Source: Chaenocephalus aceratus (Eukaryota; Chordata; Actinopteri; Perciformes; Channichthyidae). Taken from it: 64,000 bases of DNA. Where the stretch lies: contig CM043791.1 in the NCBI GenBank assembly GCA_023974075.1, positions 1,768,009 to 1,832,008 on the forward strand, written 5' to 3'. Made by a program: the position numbers and the translations under genes. The notes under the pieces were generated by a model. The model ran no database searches. It had not been told where the DNA came from and saw only the letters and a list, made by a program, of their open reading frames with translations. Shown piece by piece: positions 21,295 to 33,880 of the stretch. Numbering within the stretch: position 1 is the first letter of the stretch; each line of letters begins with the position of its first letter.

Positions 21295-23640
21295 CTACAT
21301 GGATGTCGGTGCAGTCCACAGTCATTGTGCAGTTGAAGGCAGAATGAATTTATTATTGACTCCGAATGAAGCACAACTTCATGTCATACAATACATTGAC
21401 TTTATTTGTAATTGTGTAAAAACACATGAGCATTGATTAGCAAGCAGAACCTGCAGGAACAGAGCACGGTGATGGATGGAGCTGGGAAGAGAGAAGAATA
21501 AAGAAAACAGATCAACTTTATTATCGGATATTAAAAATTCTATTTCAAAACAAGTTGCCGCTCCTACAGTTTTCTAGTGTGTAAAGATGATTTCACATGA
21601 CCTATGCAAAATATCACACTCAATACATGTGTGTCTCTGGGGGGTGCATTGTGCCTTTGATGTATATAAATAATATACCATAACCAAATACTATTACGTA
21701 CAGTGGAAATCAGGTTGCCAGGGCAGGTCAGTGTGCATGTTCCTCAGGGTATCAGCAGTTACAGGTGAGGGAAAGGAAATAAAAGAGAAAAAGGTCAGTA
21801 ACAACACTTTAAAGTAACAACACTTTGAATAATTATCTCTTCTAATAGTTTTCTCTCAGTAATCACTCAACTACCGTCTTTCCAACAAACAGATTGACTC
21901 ACCCTTACTGTCATCACAATGAAACACGTCCAGAAGAATCTGTCATGCAAAGCTCCCTGCCTGCCTTCGACTCTCCCTGACTGCTTCCTTAGCACCCGGT
22001 GGATGGCGCAGTAGGCTACTCTTCAAATGTTTCACGAAATACTTACCATCATGACTACTCTTACTGTTTAAAATGTTGGTTTTGTAGGAGCAGACACAGT
22101 AGTGGTGGCTTAAAGCCCAGCTCTGCTCTGCGCCGTCCGTTAGATGAGCCTGGTCAGATTAATAAGAGAAGGAGTTCAAAACACCGGCATAAAAGTTATA
22201 ACAATAATCTGATTTTAATGGTAAAAAGACACAATACGAAAATACAGAGTGCCCTGTAACAGAGCACTCCGGGCTCCCCGCTCCACTGCCGTGCGATACA
22301 GGTATCGGGACCAGCCAGTCAGCAACAGGGGGCCCCGTGCATGAATAAACAACAGTATATATGGACATTTTTGGGGCGGAGAGTCACTGCTTATCTTCCA
22401 CTGGATTCTACTCCTTTAATTTCCCAGGGAAGGTTTCACACAAACTATTCTTTCTCAAACAATCAAACATTGTACACAGATATATTAGTATCAAACATTG
22501 TACACAGATATATCAGTACTTGAGATTATATTGGCCCCAAAAAGAACCTTGAAAAGGACATGTGTGTGTGTTTGGTAAGATGAAGTGTATGTGTGTGTGT
22601 GTGTTGATATCTTAGTCAGGGAGTGTATTGTGTGTGTCAGGGTGTCTGGGAAAGTGTATGTGTGTGTGTGTTGATATCTTGGTCAGGGAGTGTATTGTGT
22701 GTGTGTGTGTGTGTGTCAGGGTGTCTGGGAAAGTGTATGTAAGAAGGTTTATATATATAGGATTACTTTAAAACAGTCCCAAATAATACATGTTCACTTC
22801 AATACAGTTCAAGATAATACCTGTTTACTTTAATACAGTTTAGAACAATATCTGTTTGCTTTAGTTTACTTCATGTAATAAAATAATAACTTCATGGTAA
22901 GGCTACTAAAAGTGACAAGGCTAAGTAATGTAATGCTATGTAATGTAACGTGCTCGCTACTCGTCGCTACTAGCTAGGTAGCTAACTTGACTATATATGT
23001 TCCATGCACAACATGTATATTACCTGATATGTCTGATCCAGCGACTCCTGGTCCTTTCATCAGACGGGAATCGATAGAACGAGCAAGTGGTATGATCACT
23101 TATGTGATTACAACCTGGTACAAAGCACACAGGCATCTTGTAAAAGTGAATTTATTTTTAGCAATCTCTTATTTATTGGAGGGAATAAATCAGTTATGAG
23201 ATCTTCTTCTTCTTCTTCGCTTTAATTACGAGTTGCAACCACTTGGAGCATTATCACCTGTGACATCACTTACGCGAGCCAGAATGGGATTTGTAGTCTT
23301 TGTAGTCGCGTCTTTTTCATAGTCTTATATTTCAACAGTTTTACGACAAAATGTGACTTTTTTGACAAGGAACTTATTGTTTAAGATTGACAAACATCAT
23401 ATGTGTAGTTCGTGGCACAATTCAAACGGGATCAAAAGATACGTTTTCTCTCTCCATTGAATTCAATGTAAATGTTTCGCTTCCGGGGTCCCATGGGCCG
23501 GAAGTAAATGGGCCTGACTTCGCCTCTCTATAAGGGCAAAGAGGCGGAGCCGAGGCGGGACCTGCTGCCACCGAGCTGGAAGTTCCAGAGCTAGCTGAAG
23601 CTACCAAGCTAAGCTAACATGCTCCCCATCTGCACACTGC

Positions 23641-24401
23641 CGTCGCATTTTACGTTTCTAAGGTAAGCGGAAATGAAACTATTCAGCAAAACTATAAATA
23701 ATAATCTAAGTTATTGAGTTTTTAGCATAATACTTCAGAATCTTAAAACCCCTTAATGTTTGTATGCAATTGTGCTAAATTCAACATTGGAATCAAGAAA
23801 ATATTAATATGTTTGCATGACATTAGTTATTTGTATTTTGATATTACTTAACTACACGTTTAATACATTTAAGTCAAGCTAAGGTACATGTGATGGTAGC
23901 TAGTTAGTGCTCTTACCTGTCAGGCCTCCTCCAAACAGTATAATAACCAGACTGTATCATTAAAACTAAGTACCAGTTCTAGATCCTTGACTTTAGACAA
24001 ACAATTCAAAAGATAACATGTATTTAAAGACCAATCTTTATTTGAATGTGCCTCTTATATTAGTTATACAGTAATCGTATTGACAATCTAAAAAAACTGA
24101 GCAACTCAACAGTCAACTTTATGTTTCCTATTGTCTAAAGCATTTATTATTTTCATTTTCCTCCTCTCATATTCAGTGTGGACTGATTGAGACAGCGTGG
24201 TGTCCAGAGAGCTGCAGAGACTTCAGGGAGAAACCTCCATGTGATGGACGTCCTGTCTGTTGGTTTGGAGAGGACTGAGGGTCTTTCCTCTGCGAGGAGG
24301 ACCAGGCCTGATGGAGGAGCCCATGCTGGGCAAAGCTGATACCAACTGCACAGGCCTAGTTTGTCACTTTATTTGACTAAATGTGTTTACTTATACATTT
24401 T
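23641..24401. other. Intergenic stretch, nothing recognised
   Basis: A short G/C-richer segment at 24180-24345 looks exon-like in composition, but no frame could be assigned to a known family. The rest is A/T-rich. Confidence 0.35.
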
Positions 24402-24520
24402 TTTTATTTATTTATCCAGATTGGTCCCATTGAGATCATAGATCTCTTTTTCAAGGGAGACCTGCAGCATATAGATTCCACATGAAACATAAAACAATAA
24501 AGGACATTATACATTATATT
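24402..24520. repeat. Dispersed repeat fragment (CCCATTGAGATCAT type)
   Basis: TTGGTCCCATTGAGATCAT, ATCTCTTTTTCAAG and nearby blocks recur at about 54395-54560 in the same orientation. It resembles the 3' end of a fish retroelement family, which I cannot name with confidence. From 24521 to 25375 nothing else is recognised. Confidence 0.55.
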
Positions 24521-25383
24521 TACAGGATACATAGTTATAGATTATAGATTATTTAATAGGTTTACACCTTCTGTCCATATGTGCTTTTTATTTAAAAACA
24601 TTTGATTAACTTTTGGTTCACATTTCAATAAATTGTATTTGTATTTGCTCTCCTTTCGTCCATTATTCTTACTGAAAATGTTAGATTACACATTCACATC
24701 TGACTGAAGATTGGCCCCATTTATTTGTGATGTTGCAAACTCTGCTGTACAAGGCACAAGCAATGTGAAGCTCATAAAGTGAGGCAAATAGAAATAATCA
24801 GCTGATGGAGTGTAGATGTGGAAATAGGTGCATTCGATCAGCTGACTGTTTTTACAATAAAAGTAGTTTCTTAGTGTACTGGTCTTAAAATCTCATAACA
24901 TCAGCTTTTAATGTTCCTCTTGGATGTTCTTCTTGACCCTCAGAGAAGGAGAAAATGTCTTGTCTTTCAGGCATGTCCTTTCCTAACAAAAATGACAGGA
25001 AATATAAAACATATTATTGCAGAACAAGTGTGTTATTTATGAAAGCGGTGTGTTTGTGTGTTTAGAGGCTGTAGATATCATTATTTTGTAATTGTAATGT
25101 TTTTGTTTAATTTTAACAGTGAGCTACAAAGACAATCAGAGAATGAACAGTATGAAGTTCATCAACATTGAAATATATGTTATTATCAAAATAATATTTA
25201 ACTGTTATCAAAATGTAGTGCAACTGTAGAAGCTTGCTCTGTTGTCTCACTGAAAGAATAACTTTTACCACGTTTTTTCAGACAATATTGAGAGATAAAT
25301 AGTAGCAGTTCTCACTATGTGTTAAATATCTTTGCCTTCAATACATTACATTAGAAAGCGCTTGTGCTTGTTAACGTCTAAAT

Positions 25384-26754
25384 CAGGGGTGGGGAACCTC
25401 CGGCCCCCGGGCCGTATACGGCCCGCGAGACCATTCGCTACGGCCCTCGGGTCCTTGAACACATCACGAGCCTACGTGTCATCACGTGGTATATGTCTCG
25501 ACCATGGTCTCGACTGACAGGGGTGCAGTTCTGACGGAGAGCACCAGAACACGGCTCCAGCACTTCAGATAAGGAACCGTACACATGCCGCAGTTTCTGC
25601 GTGTCTGTGTCTTTAGCTGAAAGCCCAGTGGCGATCTGCTCATCTGTCAATCTGATCATACAGTTAATACCTTTGTGGTTATTAGCATCTGGTTAGCTAG
25701 CTATGCTAACGAATATAAGAATCTTTTTCTACAGCCAGTGAGTTAAAGGCACATCTTTATATGATCATTATACTTATAAAAAAACAAGAGAATAAAGTAA
25801 ACAGGTATAAAATACTATATAACATGTACAGTTTGATACAAGCGGCCGAGATGGGTTTCCTCCGCCGGGTGGCTGGTGTCTCCCTTAGGGATAAGGTGAG
25901 AAGTTCGGTCATCAGGGAGGGACTCGGAGTTGAGCCGCTCCTCCTTCGCGTCGAAAGGAGCCAGTTGAGGTGGTTCGGGCACCTAGTTAGGATGCCACCT
26001 GGGCGCCTCCCTAGGGAGGTGTTCCAGGCACGTCCAGCTGAGAAGAGACCGAGGGGTAGACCTAGGACCAGGTGGAGGGATTATATCTCTTCGCTGGCCT
26101 GGGAGCGCCTTGGGATCCCCCAGTCAGAGCTGGTTGATGTCGTCAGGGAAAAGAAAGTTTGGGGCTCTCTGCCGGAACTGCTACCCCCGAGACCCGACCA
26201 CGGATAAGCGGGAGAAGATGGATGGATGGATGGATGGAGTACAGTTTGAAAGGGGAGTGATTTGTAAAATATCCATAAAGAAAAAGAACATCTGTTTACA
26301 GTTCTGTTTCATCTGGTGTTGTTGAGAGATGTTTCCATAGATCTCTTAATGTTGCTCTCAAAGTGCAGCAGATTGATGCTTTTAACTTCAACATTTAAAA
26401 ACACATCTTCCCGGGAGAGAACACCCCCCTAGAGGAGGTTAGCCCCCCCCCCCCCCCCCACACACACACTTAAATCATGTTCACATGGATAGGAAACTAA
26501 ATACATTTGCACACATCTTGTGTCCATATCTTACTGTGTTGGCGGTCATGCCACACCGTGCACGTGCATGCACAAGTCATGGTAAAATATCTGGATTAAG
26601 AGGTTGCTTTTTCTTTGCACAGCATGAAAGAAAGGCCGAATGAATGGGCTTTGATTTTAGTTTTTTTAAGCAGAGGTCAATCATTTGTACGGCCCTCGGA
26701 GGATGTTGGAAAAATTGAACTGGCCCTTGAGAGGAAAAAGGTTCCCCGCCCCTG
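25384..26754. mobile_element. hAT-like element (CAGGGGTGGGGAACCT ends) with a Rex3 insertion
   Basis: Ends CAGGGGTGGGGAACCT and AGGTTCCCCGCCCCTG form an inverted pair. The flanks GTCTAAAT (25376-25383) and ATCTAAAT (26755-26762) are an 8-bp duplication with one mismatch. CGGCCC-rich subterminal parts are typical of Charlie-like hAT elements. About 800 bp of its core (about 25740-26590, minus the Rex3 insertion) is also found in the elements at 37063-38064 and 58039-59055, which have different ends. No transposase is seen. Confidence 0.85.
25837..26238 (+). mobile_element. Rex3-like (RTE-clade) LINE 3' fragment
   Basis: Open frame EMGFLRRVAGVSLRDKVRSS through LRWFGHLVRMPPGRLPREVF, RPRGRPRTRWRDYIS and LPELLPPRPDHG, the C-terminal end of a Rex3-type ORF, followed by a (GATG)n tail. 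It is flanked by an 11-bp duplication GTACAGTTTGA (25826-25836 and 26239-26249) inside the hAT-like element, so it inserted after that element. 5'-truncated and inactive. Confidence 0.85.
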
Positions 26755-27492
26755 ATCTAAATGTAACTTTTTGCATGGAAAAACCCTTAACTTAACTGAT
26801 GTGTAGGTGATCTAGTATTTAGTATTGTTTAATGGAATGTATATCAGTGTATTAAAGTCAATACTTCATTCATTTAAACCAATATCTTTCTTGATTCTTT
26901 GTACAGTATGAAAAAAAGAGTCTTAGTACCTGTGCTGAAGTTCACTGCTGTGAGGAGTCCAGTTCTGTCTCTCACTCTCTGGTCCAGCCTGTCTGCATCA
27001 CCTGGACACCTTAAACAAAAAGATATATGTAAAGTACCATGCACTGGCGGCACATATCAGACCCGGGCCGGGGGGCGGGGCCACATGACCGGGCCCTTTA
27101 AACCCAATAAAGCTTGACAAAAATATCGGGAGTCCGGGGTGGTAATCTGACGCTCGTGCGTAAAAAGTCGCTCAGTCAGTAAGATTACAATTTAAAACAA
27201 TGTTTGAAAGAAAAGTAACTAAAGAAAAGGTGTAATATTTAAGATTTCGTTTCTACAAAGGGTATAGAAACGAAATATATATCAGAGATAATAATGATAT
27301 AACATGACATAAAGTCCAACAAACCACAAGGACAACGAAAACATAGCCTAATAAAATGACTACATTTCTGACACACCATTCACCATGGACAGCCAGCAGC
27401 CACCATGAGAGCAGTGTAAAATTGGCACGGCGGCCCATACATTCACGTACAAGTAGGCTACTGTACACATTAAATTTGAAGTGTACTCACGA

Positions 27493-28245
27493 CTACTTGA
27501 AGGGTACTCGGCGAGCCTTGCACTCCGCGAACTCGTCCACAATCCGCTGTATGTCCAATTTCTTGGCTCGGTCACTTTCGATGGACAGCAAGGCCAGTCC
27601 ACTCAGTCTCTCCTGTCCCATCGTGCTCCTCAAATAGTTTTTGATGAGTTTTAATTTGGAGAAAGGGCGCTCGGCGGTTGCCACGGTGACAGGAAGAGTC
27701 AGAAATAAGATGAAGGCTGTGCAAACCTCACTGAATGTAGATGTTACTGCTGGGTTGTAAACAATGAGCATTTTTACCAGATCCGCGACAGATTTTAGTT
27801 TTGGTATTTGGTCCCTGAAACAGGTTCTGAAAGAAAGCAGCTGGCCAGGGAAGCTGGCGGCGATGTCCCGACTGAAGTGCTCTCTAAGCCGCTGGGCAGC
27901 TTGGTGTAAATCCTCATCCTTTGCTTGCAGTGGTGTGTTGGGGTGAATTGCCTCAAACATGTTCACAGTTGCATTTAAGCTGGTGAATCTTTGGGACAGT
28001 TGCTGGATGATTATATCGAGACATGCATTGAAAACGGTCACCCGAAAGTTGCTCTCTGCGTCAGTGAGGCGGCTGTCTTCAGAAAGTTCATCAAAGTGTC
28101 TCTTAACTTTCCTGGCCCTGGTTGTTTCAAACTGTGTTTGACTTTTAGTAGCCCCATTTAGTAGCCAGGGCAAGAGTGTCCGGTACTTCTTCACCTTGCA
28201 GCGCAGCAGGTAAGGAGCCGGAGGGGGAGGGGTGCGGCTGGTCAA
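27493..28245 (-). pseudogene. hAT transposase C-terminal half
   Basis: A 251-codon frame without stops: ARKVKRHFDELSEDSRLTDA, FFN-type linker VFNACLDIIIQQLSQRF, SFRTCFRDQ, then the dimerisation domain LPVTVATAERPFSKLKLIKN followed by YLRSTMGQERLSGLALLSIE. This is the layout of the C-terminus of ZMYM1-like or Tip100-like hAT transposases, which cut and paste their element in the nucleus. The N-terminal catalytic Asp region is absent, so it should be inactive alone. Confidence 0.88.
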
Positions 28246-28447
28246 GCGTCAGGCCTGGCTCTCCTCTAGACGAGCAGCTAGCAGCTAGCAGCTGCTGAGT
28301 CATCCCTATTATCATCACTACAGCCGAGAGACAGAAAAGGAAATAAACTAGGCGGCCGAGCTACACAAAGTAACAACAACCATATGATATCAACATTTAC
28401 CACAAACTCACACTTTCTTGTTGACAGTGTGTGTCCGTGATTGTAGC

Positions 28448-28672
28448 CTACCTGTAAATCTGGCTAACCCCCGCTAACGTTGTTGGCGGGCTGGGGCTCG
28501 GGGATGAAACACGGCTGGCAGTGGCAACAACTTCAGGTTCATCTCCCGCAGGAGGAGGAGTAGGGCGAAAAAAATATCCATCTAGCTTGGACAATTTGGC
28601 TTTTCCTTGGTCCTCCTTTTTATCTTTTTCTTTGCGTTTTGTTGCTCCACTTTTGTGTTTATAACTGCTCAT
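28448..28672 (-). pseudogene. hAT transposase N-terminal exon
   Basis: MSSYKHKSGATKRKEKDKKE, then AKLSKLDGYFFRPTPPPAG; a basic, disordered N-terminus with the K.xxLDxFF motif usual at the start of ZMYM1-like hAT proteins. It ends QIYR at a GTAGGC donor-like site. Only about 200 bp separate it from the C-terminal frame, so the central exon has been lost. Confidence 0.7.
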
Positions 28673-29051
28673 GCTTAGGCAGTGCTCTGTTGAATGACAA
28701 GTGATTGATGATGACGTTGACGTTCATTTACGTATGATGTTGATGGACGGCTGTTGATGACGATTTTACCCAAAATACATTTGGAGACAATAGAAGGGAT
28801 TCACTTGCAATTTTTCATGTTTTAATGTTAAATGTGAGTGTGAAAATAGCAGCACAAGTTCAACTCATATTATAGGCTTCAATGCTTTATACCTAATATG
28901 ACCACGAACGTCAGTGCACTCAGTGGCGCGAGGCAGCTCGGGGGCGGAGCCTGCTGCCTCGGCGACGGGCCCCTATTGGGTCCCGACCGTCCCGGGCCCG
29001 GGGAGCCCTGCCCCTACAGCCCCCCCCTGAAGCCCCGCCCCTGGTACCATG

Positions 29052-29796
29052 TGTACAAACAATATAACTGATTATCTTCTGTTGAACATGTTGTATTGTC
29101 CGAGTCAGGGTCCTTTTTATTTTACTGTAACTTTGGAAGTTGTGTTACCAATGCTTACTGTTTATTTGATACCCATTTGGTAATGCAATTAATAAAAACA
29201 ACAAGGTTTGGGTTCGTTCTTCAGATGACTGTGACGTTAACGTGTAAGCTCAATAATGAACTCCAGCTCAACCAACCATATTGTAATATCTAAGTAATCA
29301 TCTTGAAATATGACATTAATAATTGTAATATACACATCTTATTGTGAGGTTGATTTCACATACACTAGTTCGACGTTAGCTTGTCTACATACTTGAGCAT
29401 AGCCAATTTAAATTAACCTTAGATGCATACAGTTCCTCCTACATAATAAAATATCTCTAAGTTACAAGGATGACCTTATTTTATCAACCTCAAACAGAAG
29501 CCGTTTGTTCAACAGTATTATCCCACTTAACGTCTATTTCGTTTTAACCTTTATATATACAGTCTATTAATTTAACTTGGAGGCTACGATTAGCATGGTT
29601 ACCACCGATGTAGCTACCACTCGCTACACGCTAACCCAAGCCTTAACATTCAGTATGTAGCTGATTAAAATCATTAACACATAAATAAAGCACTCGAATT
29701 TCCCTTACCGACAAAACCACATTAATGCACCGTCTGTTTTAACCGCAGAGCGAGTGACAATAGTCCGATATATAAGCATGAAGAACAAACAACCAC
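29052..29796. other. Intergenic stretch, nothing recognised
   Basis: A/T-rich, no repeat ends, no coding signal. The stretch 26763-27033 on the other side of the hAT element is likewise featureless. Confidence 0.45.
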
Positions 29797-31548
29797 GGCC
29801 GGTGTTCCGGTTTAACTGGTTCCCCGATCAACTGGTTGACAGATGTGGAGGCGTGGCCTTCGACTGAAATACACATTTCGATCGCTTCTTCTGTCGTTTA
29901 CATAAATCTTTTGGTATAATTGGCTGGATAGGAAGACTTTGATGCACATTCAGTACCAGTGTGTGAGGTTGTGGTTACGATGGCGATATCCGGACGCGAA
30001 CTGCGAGGACTACAAAAAGAAAAACGAGTTGACTGGGGATGTCTGTTCAAAACATTGCGAGCTCCAATAAATCATGTAAACCAGCTATTGTTGCCAGACT
30101 AATTACTGAATATCGTTCTTAATGTGATGCCAAGTCCACCTGAGACCTGAGTGTGTACACCTCAGGCCAGGCTCCAGGATGAAATGACTGAGGGGGCTGT
30201 TAAAAAATCAGAGGGGGCGACTTTCACGGCCTGGCTCTTGGCCAAAAACGTGAAACGGACGCGATGTAAGGAAATATATTTATTATTACCATTAAACTAA
30301 ACAGAGCTACCACAATGGGATGTGTTAATCAGTAAGATCAGTAGTGTATGTGTGCGGGTATGTGAAAATGGTGTGGTCGTGCAAAGTGTTGAATGCCAAA
30401 CTAAGGTGAAGGGAAACAAAATCATAAGTCAGGTATGCTCTCCAAAACAAATCCTCCAACAGAGAGAGCAAGCAAGTCTCTGGCTCGGGCCTTTCACTCC
30501 TCATGGCCGTACCGACAGCCAGGTGCCCTCAATCAGTGCTGAACGTTAAAGGGACATACACACACACATCAGTTATCAGTTGCACATTTCCAATTACAGA
30601 AGCCGGTTTGTGTGAAGGCTTTGTCTGCATTAGCACTACACCCTATGTTAAACTTTCTACATGCAAAGCAAAATGCAGCATCAGCCACAACTGAATATTC
30701 CAGCCACTTTCTTCCATTAAACCTATTCTTGGTAAAGGTGCGTTTTGGCCATTAATTATTCGGACAGGGTAGGACTGCAGGATAACCTGGGCTGGCCCCT
30801 CTGTCCCAAGACCGTCAGGCGCAGTGGCATTAGAAGGTGGAGCTGGAGGCGGCTGTTGATCCATTCTAGTGCTTATTGTGGAACAAGATGCTCTGGCCGC
30901 CGCCGGGACATCTTCTCTGGCTGCGGAGTTAACTCGCTCTGAACTAAATCCCTCTCTGGAAGCTCGGCCTCCACAATATCTTTGCTGCTGCCAGAACTAC
31001 CAGCCTTCTTGTTGGACAACCACTTTCGGATATCCATCCTGACCTAAACGTGTCTTCTCTTTCTTCCTTTCCTTCTCACTGCTCTATCATCTCTTTGCTT
31101 CTTTATTCCGGATTGACCCCTCTCATTCTGTTCTTTTCCTCTGATCTTTAATTACAGATAGTACATTATTAGATGGCTGCACTTTGGTTAATAGACTAAC
31201 TTTGATTTCCTCAATTCATAAATTGACAGGCTCTGTAATTATACCATCACCTTTTCTCCTCTATCCCTTAACTCGTCTTCCTATACAGATTGACTTACTT
31301 GATTACTATCTACTCTAGTCACGTCAGGATTAAAGAAAAATGAATCATTAATCATCATTAAATGGTTGATTTTTTATTTTCAGAATTGAATGTTCAAACC
31401 AAGGCCTAAAACCTGGCATTTCATAAGAAAGTGACTAATATATAAACCAAATGTAATATTGGATAAATACTACACCAAATGGACAGACACAGATTAAAAG
31501 CAAAGCCCCCTGGTTTGTCTCTAGAGTCTAACTGCCATGAGAAAAATC

Positions 31549-31980
31549 GGTACCACTTTACAATAAGACTATCCTTATAAAGGGTTTACGAATAGTTTGT
31601 AATTCATTTATTAATTAAGTTGTGAAAACTTTATAAATCATTAGTAAGCTTTTATAAGATTTGAGATAAACAGGGCAACTGTGACCGGTTGCTTGCCAAA
31701 TAGTGAGCCCACATTTATCTGTACTGCTAAGCCTTATTAGACATGTTAGTAACTCATTAATCATGGGAATGTGTTTTACACTTTACAATAAGGCTCCCTT
31801 TTGGCAGTTATAAATGTTAGTAACTCATAAATAAATGGTCATAAAGAGATGTCAAGAAACATCAAGATGGAAGGGGTCTAAGGACAGAGGGTGTCGTATT
31901 GTCATACTGATATGCTGTACAAACTGTGAAGTCCACTGAGACAAATGTAACATTTGTGATATTGGGTTATATACATACAC

Positions 31981-32034
<54 letters not shown>

Positions 32035-32303
32035 AGATTGATTGATTGATTGATTGATTGAAGGGGGGAATAAACTCACTGAACAACAGATACCAAGGAT
32101 GCTGGCTGATGAAGAAGACGAAGTAAGCTAGCCAATATAAGGCTTAGTCATCTTGCCAAATAGTGAGCCTGTGTTGACGTATGTAAACTGTTAGAACTGG
32201 TTTATAAATGGTTCTTAATGATTAATAAAGTGTTTACAACTTAATTAATAACCTAATTATTTCTGAAATCTTTATAAGGGTAGTCTTATTGTAAAGTGGT
32301 ACC
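31549..32303. mobile_element. Nonautonomous DNA transposon with long inverted ends
   Basis: Ends GGTACCACTTTACAATAAG and the complement CTTATTGTAAAGTGGTACC are perfectly inverted and continue imperfectly for about 100 bp (TTTATAAAG, AATTAAGTTGT). They are flanked by a perfect 8-bp duplication GAAAAATC (31541-31548 and 32304-32311). A partial internal copy of the terminus lies near 31778. Superfamily unclear (hAT or Merlin from duplication length). A LINE-tail fragment sits inside. Confidence 0.88.
31866..32060 (+). repeat. L2/Maui-type LINE 3' end with an (ATTG)n tail
   Basis: The reverse complement of the 3' end at about 8595-8740: shared GGACAGAGGGTGTCGTATTG, CATACTGATAT, CCACTGAGACAAATGTAACA and the tetranucleotide tail. 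About 195 bp, without coding sequence. It lies inside the element at 31549-32303. Confidence 0.85.
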
Positions 32304-32376
32304 GAAAAATCGAATCAATGTTCCACAATCCGTCACGTCACTCATTGTACCAATACGGTTTATATCATATACATTA

Positions 32377-32930
32377 CAGGGGTGTCAAACTCAAGGCCCG
32401 GGGTCCAAATTCGGCCCGCAACTTCATTTCATGCGGCCCCTCAAGAGATTGCAAAGAATATAATATGTTTATTATACGGTTACATGCCGATTTACAGAAG
32501 CACGTTGCCATAAACTACATATCCCACAATGCATCTCAAATTTGACTTTTTTCTCAGAATTTGACTTTTTTTCTCACAACAAGTTTTTTTCTCAGAATTT
32601 GACTTATTTTCTTCAAAATATAATTTTTTTTCTTAGAATTTGCCTTTTTCTCAGAATTTGATTTTTTTTAATTCATTTTGTAACATTCTCACTGAAGAGA
32701 CTTGCAATGATTTGCCCTAGACTTCTGCTTTCAGACGTAGTTAATTATGAAGTTATTACCCTATCCGATAATAATCCAATGCAGAGGCAATGATGTAATA
32801 TAATACATTATTTTATATATATTAAATATTTATATATGTATTTTGATATAGTCTTAAAGTTACAACCGGCCCTTTGAGTGCAACAATAATGCTGATGTGG
32901 CCCGCGAAGAAATTGAGTTTGACAACCCTG
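32377..32930. mobile_element. Charlie-like hAT nonautonomous element
   Basis: Left end CAGGGGTGTCAAACTCAAGG and right end TTGAGTTTGACAACCCTG are inverted, with GGCCCG-rich subterminal motifs. An exact 8-bp duplication is not visible (ATACATTA versus ATATACAA). Interior A/T-rich, with repeated TCAGAATTTGACTT blocks at 32545-32665. No coding sequence. Confidence 0.8.
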
Positions 32931-33880
32931 ATATACAACATATTATTATTATTATAGTAAAAATCTAATCTAAATTAATGTAATATTCAATCCCACACTT
33001 GACGATTGAGAACATAAATTCGTAATTTACCTCGTTTAAAGCTTTGTTGTTGCACTATGTCAATATTTATAATATATTTCGCGGGCAGGTAGCCTACATT
33101 GAATTACAAGTAGAAGAAGAAGAAGAAGAAGTAGAGGTAGAAGACAAAGTAGTAGAAGAAGAAATACGCTAACGCTACAAACAGGCACACCTCTGCTCTG
33201 TTTTTACCATAGACTTGTTTTTACTGACATCGTGTCACATTTTATTTCACCTTGCTTTATGTTTTTTAATGCACATTCAAAAACGGGTGCATTTTCCGGA
33301 GTTTCAACCGGGTACCGGCCACCGAAGACTTTGCCCGGAAAACGGAGACGTTTTGGTCTGTGGACTGTGTTTACAGCTAAGCACACACGCTAACTACAAG
33401 CTCACTTGGGGTTGAGACTTTTTTACACGTTGCTTGACTGCCTGCCCACATATCTGATCCAAACATAGTAACGTATATTGGGGGAAATAATTATTTAAAG
33501 TTATTTAATAATGGATGAATGATGCTCAAAGTGAGGGGGCAAAGAATACAACTGAGGGGGCAATGCCCCCTTTTGCCCCCTCGTGGCGCCGGGTCCGGTA
33601 CACCTTCAGACAGCCTCCAAGTGAAGCACACGTTCTTTACTCACAGTTTGAAAGTAGCGTGGAGAAGTTTTCAGCTGTGTTAAACTGTGATCCTCTCGGG
33701 TAAACTGTGATTCTATGGGGGTTATTCCCTATCTTTATTTAAGAGTGTGGTATTTAAATTTGAGAGCATACTTTATGTATTTATTTCCCTCAAACTCTGT
33801 CCTCGCACTCAAATAGTGCCCTCGCACTCAAATAGTGCCTGCTTGCACTTAGATTTGCTCTGCTTGTGCTCAAACTGTAC

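Larger units (their letters stand above)
27042..29043 (-). mobile_element. hAT element, ZMYM1/Tip100-like, internally deleted
   Basis: Ends CACTGGCGG and (inverted) CAGGGGCGG are flanked by a perfect 8-bp duplication GTACCATG (27034-27041 and 29044-29051). The minus strand carries an N-terminal exon (28448-28672, Lys-rich, SKLDGYFFRP) ending at a possible GTAGGC donor, and an open C-terminal frame (27493-28245). The middle of the transposase is missing, so the element is nonautonomous. The exact duplication and open frame suggest a fairly recent insertion. Confidence 0.9.
30163..33597 (-). mobile_element. hAT element, ZMYM1/Tip100-like, degraded
   Basis: Flanked by a perfect 8-bp duplication GTACACCT (30155-30162 and 33598-33605). 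The ends CAGGCCAGGCTCCAGGA and, inverted, CGGACCCGGCGCCACGA match only partly. The minus strand holds transposase pieces at about 30640-31040: MDIRKWLSNKKAGSSGSS at the start, then across a frameshift NGRKWLEYSVVADAAFCFAC, the TTF-type zinc-finger region of ZMYM1-like hAT proteins. It was itself invaded by the elements at 31549-32303 and 32377-32930. Stretch 31050-31540 shows nothing; 32940-33590 contains a GAA-rich run and no coding signal. Confidence 0.75.

Noticed and set aside
24180..24345. G/C-richer block as a possible immune-receptor-type exon
   Set aside because: No frame gives a recognisable domain, and splice sites are not convincing.
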